Below are positions 43,751 to 51,343 of a stretch of 64,000 bases of DNA, in pieces (position 1 is the first letter of the stretch; each line of letters begins with the position of its first letter). Source of the DNA: Opitutia bacterium (lineage in GTDB: Bacteria > Verrucomicrobiota > Verrucomicrobiia > Opitutales > Opitutaceae); the NCBI GenBank assembly GCA_947475065.1, contig CANJLB010000013.1:1-64000 (forward strand). Reading direction: 5' to 3'. The notes beneath the pieces were generated by a model, which saw only the letters and a list, made by a program, of their open reading frames with translations, was not told where the DNA came from and made no database searches. Position numbers and translations under genes: made by a program.

Positions 43751-44071
43751 TTACGGGCGGCGGAGATAGACCCAAGTCACGAGCGCGGCGGCGGCAAGCG
43801 TGGGGGCGTTGATCCACCACGCGTCAAACGGGATGCGGTCGTGATACACCTGCACGAGCTGCCAGACGCCCCAGCATTTCAGCGCGACCAGCGCCCAGCC
43901 GACCACCAGCACCCGCTCGGAGCGCCGGCTCCGCCGCACGCGCGGCACGACCGGGCGCACCTCCGCCACGAAAGCCCGGCGGTAGTCCTCGGCGGCCGAA
44001 CTGCGTGTGAAGAGCGAAAAAAAATTGGCAAACACAGCCGTACTGTGACGCCGCGCAGCGGATTTGCCCAT
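43751..44071 (-). CDS. Small hypothetical membrane protein
   Basis: About 106 residues from ATG 44071 (MGKSAARRHSTAVFANFFSL). An earlier start at 44116 is possible. After a basic N-terminal half there are two hydrophobic helices, VLVVGWALVALKCWGVWQLV and WWINAPTLAAAALVTWVYLR, joined by YHDRIPFDA. It looks like a two-helix inner-membrane protein with no recognisable family. Support rests on the clean hydrophobic pattern and the gap it fills. Confidence 0.5.
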   Translation of the reverse strand: MGKSAARRHSTAVFANFFSLFTRSSAAEDYRRAFVAEVRPVVPRVRRSRRSERVLVVGWALVALKCWGVWQLVQVYHDRIPFDAWWINAPTLAAAALVTWVYLRRP

Positions 44072-44191
44072 GTTTTTTTTCAACAAACCAACGACGAACT
44101 TGGGCCGGAATGGCACGGTCTTTCACGCGGCCTAAGTGGCCTTATAAACATTCGGCTCGCACAATGGCGCTACCCGCCCATATTGTCCGAC

Positions 44192-44734
44192 ATGAAACTC
44201 ATCCGTCTCCTGCCCGTCCTGCTGCTCGCCGGAGCGCTCTGGCCCGCCGGAGCAGTGCGCGGCGAGGATACGCCGGCGCTGGAGTTTCGAGGCGTCATGC
44301 AATTGGGTACCGACGTAAAAGTCGGACTCTTCGAGCGCAACACCGGCCTGACGGTCTGGGTAAAGGTTCCCACCAAGCCCAGCCCGCCGTCCGGAATCAT
44401 TGCCACCGGCCTCACCGTACGCGAATACGACCCGGCGCGCAACCGCCTGACCGTGGACTACCTCGGCCACACATATACGCTCGTCCTCAAGGAGGCCGTG
44501 ATTCTATTTGAGCCGATTCCCCCTCCCCCTCCGCCCGCGCCCGATCCGGCGGCACTGCCGGCAGAACCAGCCACTGGCGGCGGTGAAGTGCCGCGCCGTC
44601 GCGCCCTCACACAAGTCGAGATCTTGAACCAAATCTTGCGCGACACCGGGACCGACGAATCGCAGTTGCTTCAAGGCAATCCGCCCCTCGAGCCGGCCGA
44701 GTCCTCGCCAGCCGACGCCGTCGTGCCAGAGTGA
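44192..44734 (+). CDS. Secreted hypothetical protein with Pro-rich tail
   Basis: A 180-residue protein starting MKLIRLLPVLLLAGALWPAG, a good signal peptide. The mature N-terminal 75 residues form a predicted beta domain (LEFRGVMQLGTDVKVGLFER, TGLTVWVKVPTKPS, RLTVDYLGHTYTLVLKEAVI). A run of eight or nine prolines follows, then an acidic tail containing a helix (RRALTQVEILNQILRDTGTD). It resembles periplasmic proteins near type II secretion or pilus loci, but no family was recognised. The start is ATG 44192; the longer open frame upstream is not protein-like. Confidence 0.62.
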   Translation: MKLIRLLPVLLLAGALWPAGAVRGEDTPALEFRGVMQLGTDVKVGLFERNTGLTVWVKVPTKPSPPSGIIATGLTVREYDPARNRLTVDYLGHTYTLVLKEAVILFEPIPPPPPPAPDPAALPAEPATGGGEVPRRRALTQVEILNQILRDTGTDESQLLQGNPPLEPAESSPADAVVPE

Positions 44735-44886
44735 GCGCACGGATGCACGCAGGTTTGCCGCCCAATCAACAGCGTGGTGGAAGCCCGTGATTCCAAACGG
44801 CCAAAGCCGGCAGACTGGCTGAACCACTTCGGCTTGGAGTAGAGGGTTTTTGAAGTTGGGAATTTTGAGCTTCGCGATCGGCTCCA

Positions 44887-45480
44887 CTACGACCGGGTGG
44901 GTGCACGCAGCGAACGGATGACATAGAGCAGCGTACCGATGCAGATGCCGGAATCGGCGACGTTGAATGTGGGATAGATGTAGGTGCCGAAATGAAGGTC
45001 GAGAAAATCGGTGACGTGGCCGCGCGTCAGGCGGTCGAGGAGGTTGCCCGCGATGCCGCCGCAGAGCAGGCCGAAGGCGAACTGCGTGGTGCGGTCACGC
45101 AGGCCGAGGGCGTGCCGCCAGAAAAAGATCGCCGTGAGGGTGCAACCCGCGAGCGCAGCCAGCAACACACCCTGGCCGGAAAACATGCTCCATGCCGCCC
45201 CCGTGTTGCCTACGTGGATGAGGTAGAAAAACCGGGAAATGATCTCGATGTCCTGCCCCACGTCGTGCGAGTGCTTCGGATCAAAGGGCACATGGTCGGC
45301 GATCCAAAATTTTGTGGCCTGATCCAGCGCCAGTGTGGCGCAGGCCAGGAGCAGCAGCTGGCGGTAGGCGAGCAGACGTTCGAGCCAGGACGTCCGCGGC
45401 TTGACGTCCGCGGCCGGACGGCCTTCCCGGACGGTCACGGCCGCCGGTTCAGGCTGGGATGATGCCGGATCGGCGGACAT
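44887..45480 (-). CDS. lspA: Lipoprotein signal peptidase (signal peptidase II)
   Basis: A 197-residue inner-membrane aspartic protease that cleaves prolipoprotein signal peptides. It has four helices with the motifs LALDQATKFWI, HVGNTGAAWSMFSGQG, GIAGNLLDRLTRGHVTDFLD (first catalytic Asp) and YPTFNVADSGICIGTLLYVI (second catalytic Asp). The N-terminal 35 residues are an unusual Pro/Ala-rich cytoplasmic extension. It lies just downstream of the DksA-like gene in the same direction. Confidence 0.92.
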   Translation of the reverse strand: MSADPASSQPEPAAVTVREGRPAADVKPRTSWLERLLAYRQLLLLACATLALDQATKFWIADHVPFDPKHSHDVGQDIEIISRFFYLIHVGNTGAAWSMFSGQGVLLAALAGCTLTAIFFWRHALGLRDRTTQFAFGLLCGGIAGNLLDRLTRGHVTDFLDLHFGTYIYPTFNVADSGICIGTLLYVIRSLRAPTRS

Positions 45481-45518
45481 TTAGTTGGAGCCGAATGGCC
45501 GCAGCACCCAAGCCGGGC

Positions 45519-46496
45519 TCACTCGCCACTGTCATCGCCCCCGGCCATGGAACCGCTGCTATCGTCGCCGAGTTCGCTGCCAAGGCCGGCTTGGCTGCGG
45601 GTGCGGAGGCGGTTACGTTCGATCTGCTTCAGCGCGTCGGCCGAGTAGCGGGTGAAAGGCACGGCCAGTAGCCGCTCTTTGGCGATGGGCTTGCCCGTCG
45701 TCTCGCAGACGCCATAGGTGCCGGCCTTGATGCGCTGCACAGCGGCCTCGACCTCGGAGAGTGCGTCCTGCTCATTGGCGACCATGCTCAGGGCGAAGTC
45801 GCGGTCAAAAGTGTCCGTGCCCGCGTCGGCCATGTGCTGGCCGTAGCTCGACAGGTCGCCGGCGTCATCCTTCGACGAGCGCTTGAGCGTGTCCTCGGTG
45901 TGCTGGTCAATCTGCCCGGTCAGATGCGCCCGGAGATCAAGCAGGAGGCGATAATAGCGGCGGAATTTTTCCGGTACGGACACATCCTCATCCGGTGTGG
46001 GGGCCGAGGACTTCCTGGGGTTGAAGCCCAGTATGTCGGCCAAGGAGGCGGCCTTGACATGCTTGGGCGGGATGGGGCGCGGGAGCAACTTGGCCTCGAC
46101 TACTACCTTTGCGCCGTTGGCGGCCGACTTGCCTCCGGCGGGCTTCGCCCCGACCTCGACCTTGGCGGCGGCCTTGGCGACAGTGCGCGCCTCGTCGAAT
46201 GAAAAGGCCACATGCGCGGGGGACTTGCCCCGGCTCTGGGCGAGGATGCGGCTGCGCAGGCTGGCGCGGGTCGAGACTTCCTTGGCCGGTTCGGCGGCCT
46301 GCTTGGGCGCGGCGGCAGGCGTGGCGGCTTTGGCGGGCGCGGCCGGTTTGGCCGGCTTGATGGCGGGTTTGGGCGCAGGCTTGGTGGAATTCTTGGAAAC
46401 AGGTTTCACGTTTTTTTTAGGAATAGATTTGGCTTTGGATGCGGAATTTTTTTTCGAAGGTTTCTTCGGGGCGGGCTTGTGGGATATTTTGGACAT
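45519..46496 (-). CDS. TraR/DksA family protein without zinc cysteines, with a histone-like N-terminal tail
   Basis: A 325-residue protein, about twice the usual DksA length. Residues 1-95 are Lys/Ala/Pro-rich (MSKISHKPAPKKPSKKNSAS and onward), like a histone H1 tail, and residues 96-190 are a linker. The C-terminal 135 residues match DksA/TraR: a coiled coil (RYYRLLLDLRAHLTGQIDQH ... DTFDRDFALSMVANEQDAL) and the finger region AGTYGVCETTGKPIAKERLL. Of the four zinc cysteines only the first remains (CETTG, and PFTRYSADAL where C-x2-C is expected). It probably binds the RNA polymerase secondary channel or nucleoid DNA. It lies 22 bp downstream of ileS and upstream of lspA. Confidence 0.8.
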   Translation of the reverse strand: MSKISHKPAPKKPSKKNSASKAKSIPKKNVKPVSKNSTKPAPKPAIKPAKPAAPAKAATPAAAPKQAAEPAKEVSTRASLRSRILAQSRGKSPAHVAFSFDEARTVAKAAAKVEVGAKPAGGKSAANGAKVVVEAKLLPRPIPPKHVKAASLADILGFNPRKSSAPTPDEDVSVPEKFRRYYRLLLDLRAHLTGQIDQHTEDTLKRSSKDDAGDLSSYGQHMADAGTDTFDRDFALSMVANEQDALSEVEAAVQRIKAGTYGVCETTGKPIAKERLLAVPFTRYSADALKQIERNRLRTRSQAGLGSELGDDSSGSMAGGDDSGE

Positions 46497-46518
46497 GGGC
46501 TTGGGGTTTGAAAGATTT

Positions 46519-49476
46519 TCAGGCGCGCAACGCCTCGGCACAACGCGGGCAGACTTGGTCATCGGCGGCCGCGACGAGGGCGGGCACCCAGCGCCAGCAG
46601 CGTGGGCAGCGGGTGTGGCCGAGCTCCTGCGCGTGGCGCACCGCGACCGCCGGCGGCGGCGTACCGGCGGCAACGGGCACGAGCGTGACATGGGAAACGA
46701 TGAACAGCTCGGGCAGAAAATCACGGGACCGTTCCAACGCGGCAACCACCGGCGAACCCGCCACCAGCGGCAGTGTGACGGCAGCGTCAAGTGATTTTCC
46801 GAGCTGGCCGGCGGCGCGCAGCGGTTCGATGGCCTCGTTGACCATCGTGCGTGTCCGGAGCAGCACGGCAAAGTCCGCCTCGAGCCCGGCATCGGTCCAT
46901 TCCGCCGGGGCCACGGGCCAGTCTTGAAGCTGCACGGAGTCGGCGGCGAACTCTGTCTTCGCGGTGGCAAACGACCAAGCTTCGTCGGCGGTAAACGCCA
47001 GGATGGGCGCAAGGATTTTTACCAGCGCGTGAAAGATGCAGTGGATCGCCGTCTGCGAGGAACGGCGCAGCGGCGAGGCCGCCGCATGGGTATAGAGACG
47101 GTCTTTGAGTATGTCGTGATAGGTGGCCGAGATCGTGACAGAGCAAAATTGATTGCAGAGCTGGTAGACGCGATGGAATTCGCAGGCGTCGTAGGCTGCG
47201 GTGCAATCGCGGATGAGCACGGCTGTCTGGTGCAGCGCCCAACGGTCGAGCGTGTCCATCTGGCCGGGGGCGACCGTGTCCTTGGCCGCGTCGAAATCGC
47301 ACAGCGTGGAGAGCTGGTAGCGGAGCGTGTTGCGCAGCAGGCGGTAGGCCTCGCCGACGACATTGAGGATGCTGCCGGGATTTTTCAGGTCCTTGTCGAG
47401 ATCGGAGACGCGTATGTCCTCGCGGAAATCCTGGGATGCGATCCAGAGGCGGATGACGTCGGCACCATACTGGGCGACATAGTTGTCGGACGTCGGCGGC
47501 TTTTCATACTGGCCGGACTTGGAGATTTTTTTCCCGTCTTTGCCGACGATGAAGCCGTGGGTGAGCACGGACTTGTAGGGCGCAGCCTTGCAGGCGACGA
47601 CGCTCGTCCAGAGGGAGGACTGAAACCAGCCGCGGTGCTGGTCGCTGCCCTCGAGGTAGAGGTCGGCCGGCCAGTGCGTGCCACCTTGCCCACGCCTGAG
47701 CACGGCGGTATGCGACGAGCCGGAGTCAATCCAGACGTCGAGCGTATCGCGTCCGCTGGCGAGCACGGCCGGCGCGGGCCAGCTCCCGGGGAGCGGCACA
47801 CCATCGAGAACCTCGGTGGGCGTGGCATCAAACCAGAAGTTGCTGCCGCGCGTCGCGATCTTGTCGGCGACCGCCCGGATGACACCGGCATCGAGATACG
47901 CGTTCTTTTTTTCGTCGTAAAACGCGATGATCGGCACGCCCCAGGCGCGCTGGCGGCTGATGCACCAGTCGGGCCGCGACTCCACGGCGCTGCGGATCCG
48001 GCCCTCACCGGAGGCGGGAATCCAACCGTGGCCTGCAGCGATCTTTGTGATTTCGCGCAGTGCCCGGTGCCTCGGCGTCCACCCTGCGGCCGCTTCCGGT
48101 GTTTGTTCAACGCCCGTCACGCCCCCCCCGCCCTTCGACCCTGATTTGCCACCCGTCAGGTCCAGCCCGATGAACCACTGGTCCACGGCGCGGAAGATGA
48201 TCGGGGTCTTCGAGCGCCAGCAGTGCGGGTAGCTGTGTGTGAGGTTTTGCTTCGCAAGCAGCGCGCCGCCAGCCGCAAGCTTTTTTAGGACTGCAATGTT
48301 GGCGGCAGAGGTTTTCTTCGCCGCCAGATCCTCGACGGTTTCGAGACAGGATAGGCCGGCCATGTCGGCGGGCACCTGTCCGTCATCGAGGTAGCGGCCA
48401 TCGGCGCCGACGGGGCAGTAGATCGGGAGCTGGTATTTCAGGCCCGTGAGATAGTCCTCGGTGCCATGGCCGGGTGCCGTGTGGACACAGCCCGTGCCGT
48501 TGTCGGTCGTCACATAGTCGGCGAGCACGACCGGGGCAGCGCGGTCAATGAACGGGTGGCGCGCTGCCAGTTTTTCCAGCTTCGCCCCCGGCAGCGTCAG
48601 CACGGTGGCGGCCTGGGTTTCGAGCTTGGCCGCCGCCGCGACGGAGCCGAGCAGGGCCTGCGCTACGATGAGGCGCTCCGCCCCGAAGTCAGCGACGACA
48701 TAATCCACCTCCGGATGCAGCGCGATGGCGAGGTTGGCCGGAATCGTCCACGGTGTGGTCGTCCAGATGACCACAAAGAGCGGCTTGTCCGCAGGCAGGC
48801 CAAATTTCCCCGCCTCCTTCGCAGGCACGGAAAACTTTACCCAGATGGCGATGGAAGTATGCTCCTTGTATTCGATCTCGGCCTCGGCGAGCGCAGTTTC
48901 AAACGGGATGCTCCAATACACCGGTTTCTTGCTCCGGTAGACGAGACCCTGTTCGACGAACGCGGCGAAGGTGCGCAGAATGTCGGCCTCAAAGGCCGGG
49001 GCCTTGGTTTTGTATTCGTTGGGCCAGTCGGCCAGGACGCCGAGGCGCTTGAACTGCGCGGTCTGGGTGGCGATCCATTTTTCCGCAAAGGCATCGCAGC
49101 GCGCGCGCAACCCGGCGGTCGTGAGCGTCAGCTTTTCCTCGCGGACTTCGCGCGAAACCTTCTGCTCGATCGGCAGGCCATGGCAGTCCCAGCCGGGGAC
49201 AAACGGTGTGCGGAAGCCGCGCATGGACTTGTAGCGGTTGACGAAATCCTTGAGCGACTTGTTCAGTGCGGTGCCGATGTGGACGTCGCCGTTGGTAAAC
49301 GGAGGTCCGTCGTGGAGCACGTAGGCGGGTGCGCCGGCCCGTTTTTGCTGCATCGCGGCATAAAGGCCGGTCTTTTCCCAGTGGGCGACCCGCGCAGGCT
49401 CACGCTGGACGAGATTGGCCCGCATCGGGAAATCCGTCTTCGGCAGCTGCAATGTGTCTTTAAAGTCTTGGGCCAT
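46519..49476 (-). CDS. ileS: Isoleucyl-tRNA synthetase
   Basis: A 985-residue class I synthetase starting MAQDFKDTLQLPKTDFPMRA. It shows PPFTNGDVHIGTALNKSLKD (HIGH), WTTTPWTIPANLAI and the CP1 editing domain with GTGCVHTAPGHGTEDY. DGKKISKSGQYEKPP is the KMSKS loop (here KISKS). The C-terminal zinc ribbon (CPRCWRW and VCPRC) is present. About 30 residues rich in Gly (GGKSGSKGGGGVTGVEQTPE) between the RAVDQWFIGLDL and ALREITKIAA segments look like an insertion. It is the first gene of the ileS-dksA-like-lspA run; the ileS/lspA association is common in bacteria. Confidence 0.94.
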   Translation of the reverse strand: MAQDFKDTLQLPKTDFPMRANLVQREPARVAHWEKTGLYAAMQQKRAGAPAYVLHDGPPFTNGDVHIGTALNKSLKDFVNRYKSMRGFRTPFVPGWDCHGLPIEQKVSREVREEKLTLTTAGLRARCDAFAEKWIATQTAQFKRLGVLADWPNEYKTKAPAFEADILRTFAAFVEQGLVYRSKKPVYWSIPFETALAEAEIEYKEHTSIAIWVKFSVPAKEAGKFGLPADKPLFVVIWTTTPWTIPANLAIALHPEVDYVVADFGAERLIVAQALLGSVAAAAKLETQAATVLTLPGAKLEKLAARHPFIDRAAPVVLADYVTTDNGTGCVHTAPGHGTEDYLTGLKYQLPIYCPVGADGRYLDDGQVPADMAGLSCLETVEDLAAKKTSAANIAVLKKLAAGGALLAKQNLTHSYPHCWRSKTPIIFRAVDQWFIGLDLTGGKSGSKGGGGVTGVEQTPEAAAGWTPRHRALREITKIAAGHGWIPASGEGRIRSAVESRPDWCISRQRAWGVPIIAFYDEKKNAYLDAGVIRAVADKIATRGSNFWFDATPTEVLDGVPLPGSWPAPAVLASGRDTLDVWIDSGSSHTAVLRRGQGGTHWPADLYLEGSDQHRGWFQSSLWTSVVACKAAPYKSVLTHGFIVGKDGKKISKSGQYEKPPTSDNYVAQYGADVIRLWIASQDFREDIRVSDLDKDLKNPGSILNVVGEAYRLLRNTLRYQLSTLCDFDAAKDTVAPGQMDTLDRWALHQTAVLIRDCTAAYDACEFHRVYQLCNQFCSVTISATYHDILKDRLYTHAAASPLRRSSQTAIHCIFHALVKILAPILAFTADEAWSFATAKTEFAADSVQLQDWPVAPAEWTDAGLEADFAVLLRTRTMVNEAIEPLRAAGQLGKSLDAAVTLPLVAGSPVVAALERSRDFLPELFIVSHVTLVPVAAGTPPPAVAVRHAQELGHTRCPRCWRWVPALVAAADDQVCPRCAEALRA

Positions 49477-49693
49477 GCGGCGAAAAGCGCGCGAAGTTAC
49501 GTTGCCACTCCGGGTAGTCAAGGGAAGACACGGGGTGGCGGACCCGCCCGCCCGATGATGTGAAGGCGAAACTGGCGTGAGCGTTTTTCAACCGGGCGCA
49601 CCGCACCCTGCTCCGCACCGCCGAAAAACGCCCGGCGGTTGGCTTCGCGCTTGACGCGTGCCCGCACACCGGCTCATTTCACCATTCGCACAC
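49477..49693. promoter_or_regulatory. Divergent leader of ileS and tRNA-Glu with competing hairpins
   Basis: GCGTTTTTC (49581-49589) pairs with GAAAAACGC (49623-49631), and the adjacent CCGGGCG (49592-49598) can instead pair with CGCCCGG (49630-49636). The two arms therefore overlap and are mutually exclusive. TTGACG (49651-49656), 17 bp before TCATTT (49674-49679), is a possible tRNA-Glu promoter 14 bp from the tRNA 5' end. No gene was seen in this stretch. Confidence 0.35.
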
Positions 49694-49768
49694 GCCCTCA
49701 TCGTCTATCGGTTAGGACAGGGGATTCTCAATCCTCAAAGCGGGGTTCAACTCCCCGTGGGGGCACCA
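49694..49768 (+). tRNA. tRNA-Glu (anticodon CUC)
   Basis: A complete 75-nt cloverleaf including encoded CCA. The acceptor GCCCTCA pairs with TGGGGGC. The D arm is GTCT/GGAC. The anticodon stem GGGGA/TCCTC encloses the loop TTCTCAA, giving anticodon CTC. The T arm is CGGGG-TTCAACT-CCCCG. D-arm features (TCGTCTATCGGTTAGGACA) are typical of bacterial tRNA-Glu. The CUC species reads GAG, a frequent codon in this G+C-rich genome; a UUC species must exist elsewhere. Confidence 0.93.
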
Positions 49769-50036
49769 CTTACAGAGGTAACACAAAAAGAGGGGATGTA
49801 AAGGGGACAGATTCGTATCCGTTTGCCCTTCTAAGCCCAAGGCGCAGCGTCCACCGCAACGCGCCCGGCTCGCGCCCCCTGTAACTCGCCCGCTCCCTGC
49901 GGCGCACGCCTGTCAGCCAGTGCGCAGCCGCAACGGCTGCCAGTCGCGTGCCACCGTCGGCTTGGTTGTCTGCCCTGAGCCCGCCGAATGGGTCCCGAGC
50001 ATAACTTCCACTCCGAAAAGAATATAGGGCGAGAGC
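49769..50036. other. Intergenic region after tRNA-Glu, with a GGGGACAG motif
   Basis: No gene was seen. AAAGGGGACAGATTCG (from 49799) resembles the GGGGACAG flank often found at REP-associated (RAYT-type) repeats. The rest is G+C-rich with no long repeats. It probably represents decayed mobile or accessory DNA downstream of a tRNA gene. Confidence 0.35.
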
Positions 50037-50156
50037 GTGAACTCGGCCACTTGCACGTGTGAGTTCATCTATGCGGCCAACGAGGCCGAGTTTGCCGCCG
50101 CCTTGGACCGGGACGGCATCGACCTCATCATGTCCGACTTCACGCTGCGCGACTAG
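50037..50156 (+). pseudogene. Remnant of a response-regulator receiver domain
   Basis: Read from GTG 50037 the frame gives 39 codons ending EFIYAANEAEFAAALDRDGI then DLIMSDFTLRD and TAG. The pattern AANEAEFAAAL...DLIMSDFTL corresponds to the alpha2-beta3 part of receiver domains (usually DLILSDYxLP), including the phosphorylatable aspartate position. The expected following residues are replaced by a stop. Upstream sequence lacks beta1 and the acidic pair. It is therefore a short decayed fragment rather than a gene, lying between two tRNA genes. Confidence 0.55.
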
Positions 50157-50377
50157 GGGAGACGCGCGGCGGCAGGGCAGGGGGCGTTACGGTGAGCGAG
50201 CCACACGAGCGGGCGCATTACGGGGCGCGGGCGCGTTGGGCAATTGGCTCGACATCGCGGGCGGATGTAGCCCCGCCAACGCCCCGAAAGCCGTTTTGCG
50301 AACTCGAAAAACGGGACAGTAACGGGACAGACGTTTTTTTAGCGAACTGCCTAAACAACGTAACTCGTTGTCTGTCA
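50157..50377. other. Intergenic region before tRNA-Asn
   Basis: About 220 bp without a supportable gene. It contains two copies of the word ACGGGACAG (from about 50309 and 50321), separated by a few bases, close to a T-run at 50334-50340. No promoter or coding signal was recognised. Confidence 0.35.
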
Positions 50378-50452
<75 letters not shown>

Positions 50453-50702
50453 TCATTGCTCACCCGGCCTGTGCCGAGCGTAAGAGCCACGAAAAACACG
50501 CTCAGACCGGGGTTTGTCAACGCCCGTTTTCTCCGATCTTTTCCCCACCCCGGCAGGTGCCGTGGCCTTCATCCCAAGGTTCCTGCCCATGCGGTACCGC
50601 TCTGCCCTCCGTGAGGAAACTATTTTGGCCAATCTTCTAAGAAAACCGCCGCCACCGTGTCTTACTTGCAAGCAGCAATGCGTCCCGCCTCCGCCAACCG
50701 TC
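50453..50702. other. Upstream region of the ECF sigma operon
   Basis: 250 bp between tRNA-Asn (minus) and the sigma-factor ATG. No gene is supported. The longer in-frame extension of the sigma gene through this stretch is proline/cysteine-rich and not sigma-like. Promoters for both the tRNA and the operon should lie here but could not be fixed. Confidence 0.35.
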
Positions 50703-51305
50703 ATGGAACCCCTTGCCTCAGCGCACAGCCGTCCACAGCCTCCTGAGGCCGTGTCCGCCGTGGTTCCTGTTGCCCTGCCGATGAACGCCCCCGCCGCCAC
50801 AACCCCGACGCTTGCCGCGTTGTTTGAGGCCGAGGAGAGCCCGCTGCTGCATTTCGCACTTGGGCTGACTGGCCGCCGCGCTGTGGCCGAGGAACTCGTG
50901 CAGGAGGCGTTTCTGCGGCTGCACCAAGTGTGGGGACAGGTCGAGCATCCGCGGGCGTGGCTGTTCCAGAGCGTCCGCAATCTCGCGCTCAACCACCAGC
51001 GCGATCACCGCCACGAGTCGGCGACGCCGGCCGCCGCAGGCGAGTCGGCCCCCGACCCCGCCGATCTCCCGCCAGCGGAACTGGCCCGGCTCGAAGCCAT
51101 CGGCACCGTGCGCATGCTGCTGGCGGAGATGCCACCCGAGGACCGCCGCCTGATCCTGCTCAAATACGCCACCGAGATGAAATACCGCGAAATCAGCGAA
51201 CAGACGGGCCTGAGCGTGGGTAACGTCGGCTACCGGCTCCACCACCTGATCAAGGGCCTCGCCGACTCCCTCCGCCGGGCGGGCATCGAGGGCAGCTCCG
51301 GCTGA
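50703..51305 (+). CDS. ECF-type RNA polymerase sigma factor
   Basis: About 200 residues from ATG 50703 (MEPLASAHSRPQPP); ATG 50781 (MNAPAATTPTLAALFEAEES) is an alternative giving 174 residues. Sigma region 2 is seen as LVQEAFLRLHQVWGQVEHPR then AWLFQSVRNLALNHQRD. Region 4 is LLAEMPPEDRRLILLKYATE then MKYREISEQTGLSVGNVGYR. There is no region 1 or 3, so it is an extracytoplasmic-function type. It is followed 38 bp later by a gene whose N-terminus resembles an anti-sigma factor with one membrane helix, so the pair probably forms a membrane-controlled switch. Confidence 0.85.
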   Translation: MEPLASAHSRPQPPEAVSAVVPVALPMNAPAATTPTLAALFEAEESPLLHFALGLTGRRAVAEELVQEAFLRLHQVWGQVEHPRAWLFQSVRNLALNHQRDHRHESATPAAAGESAPDPADLPPAELARLEAIGTVRMLLAEMPPEDRRLILLKYATEMKYREISEQTGLSVGNVGYRLHHLIKGLADSLRRAGIEGSSG

Positions 51306-51343
51306 CTAAAAGGAATTTTTATCTTAATTTTACCCTACCTACC

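Noticed and set aside
44735-44886. Small gene between the secreted hypothetical gene and lspA
   Set aside because: No frame with protein-like composition or start context; only short A+T-richer words are seen.
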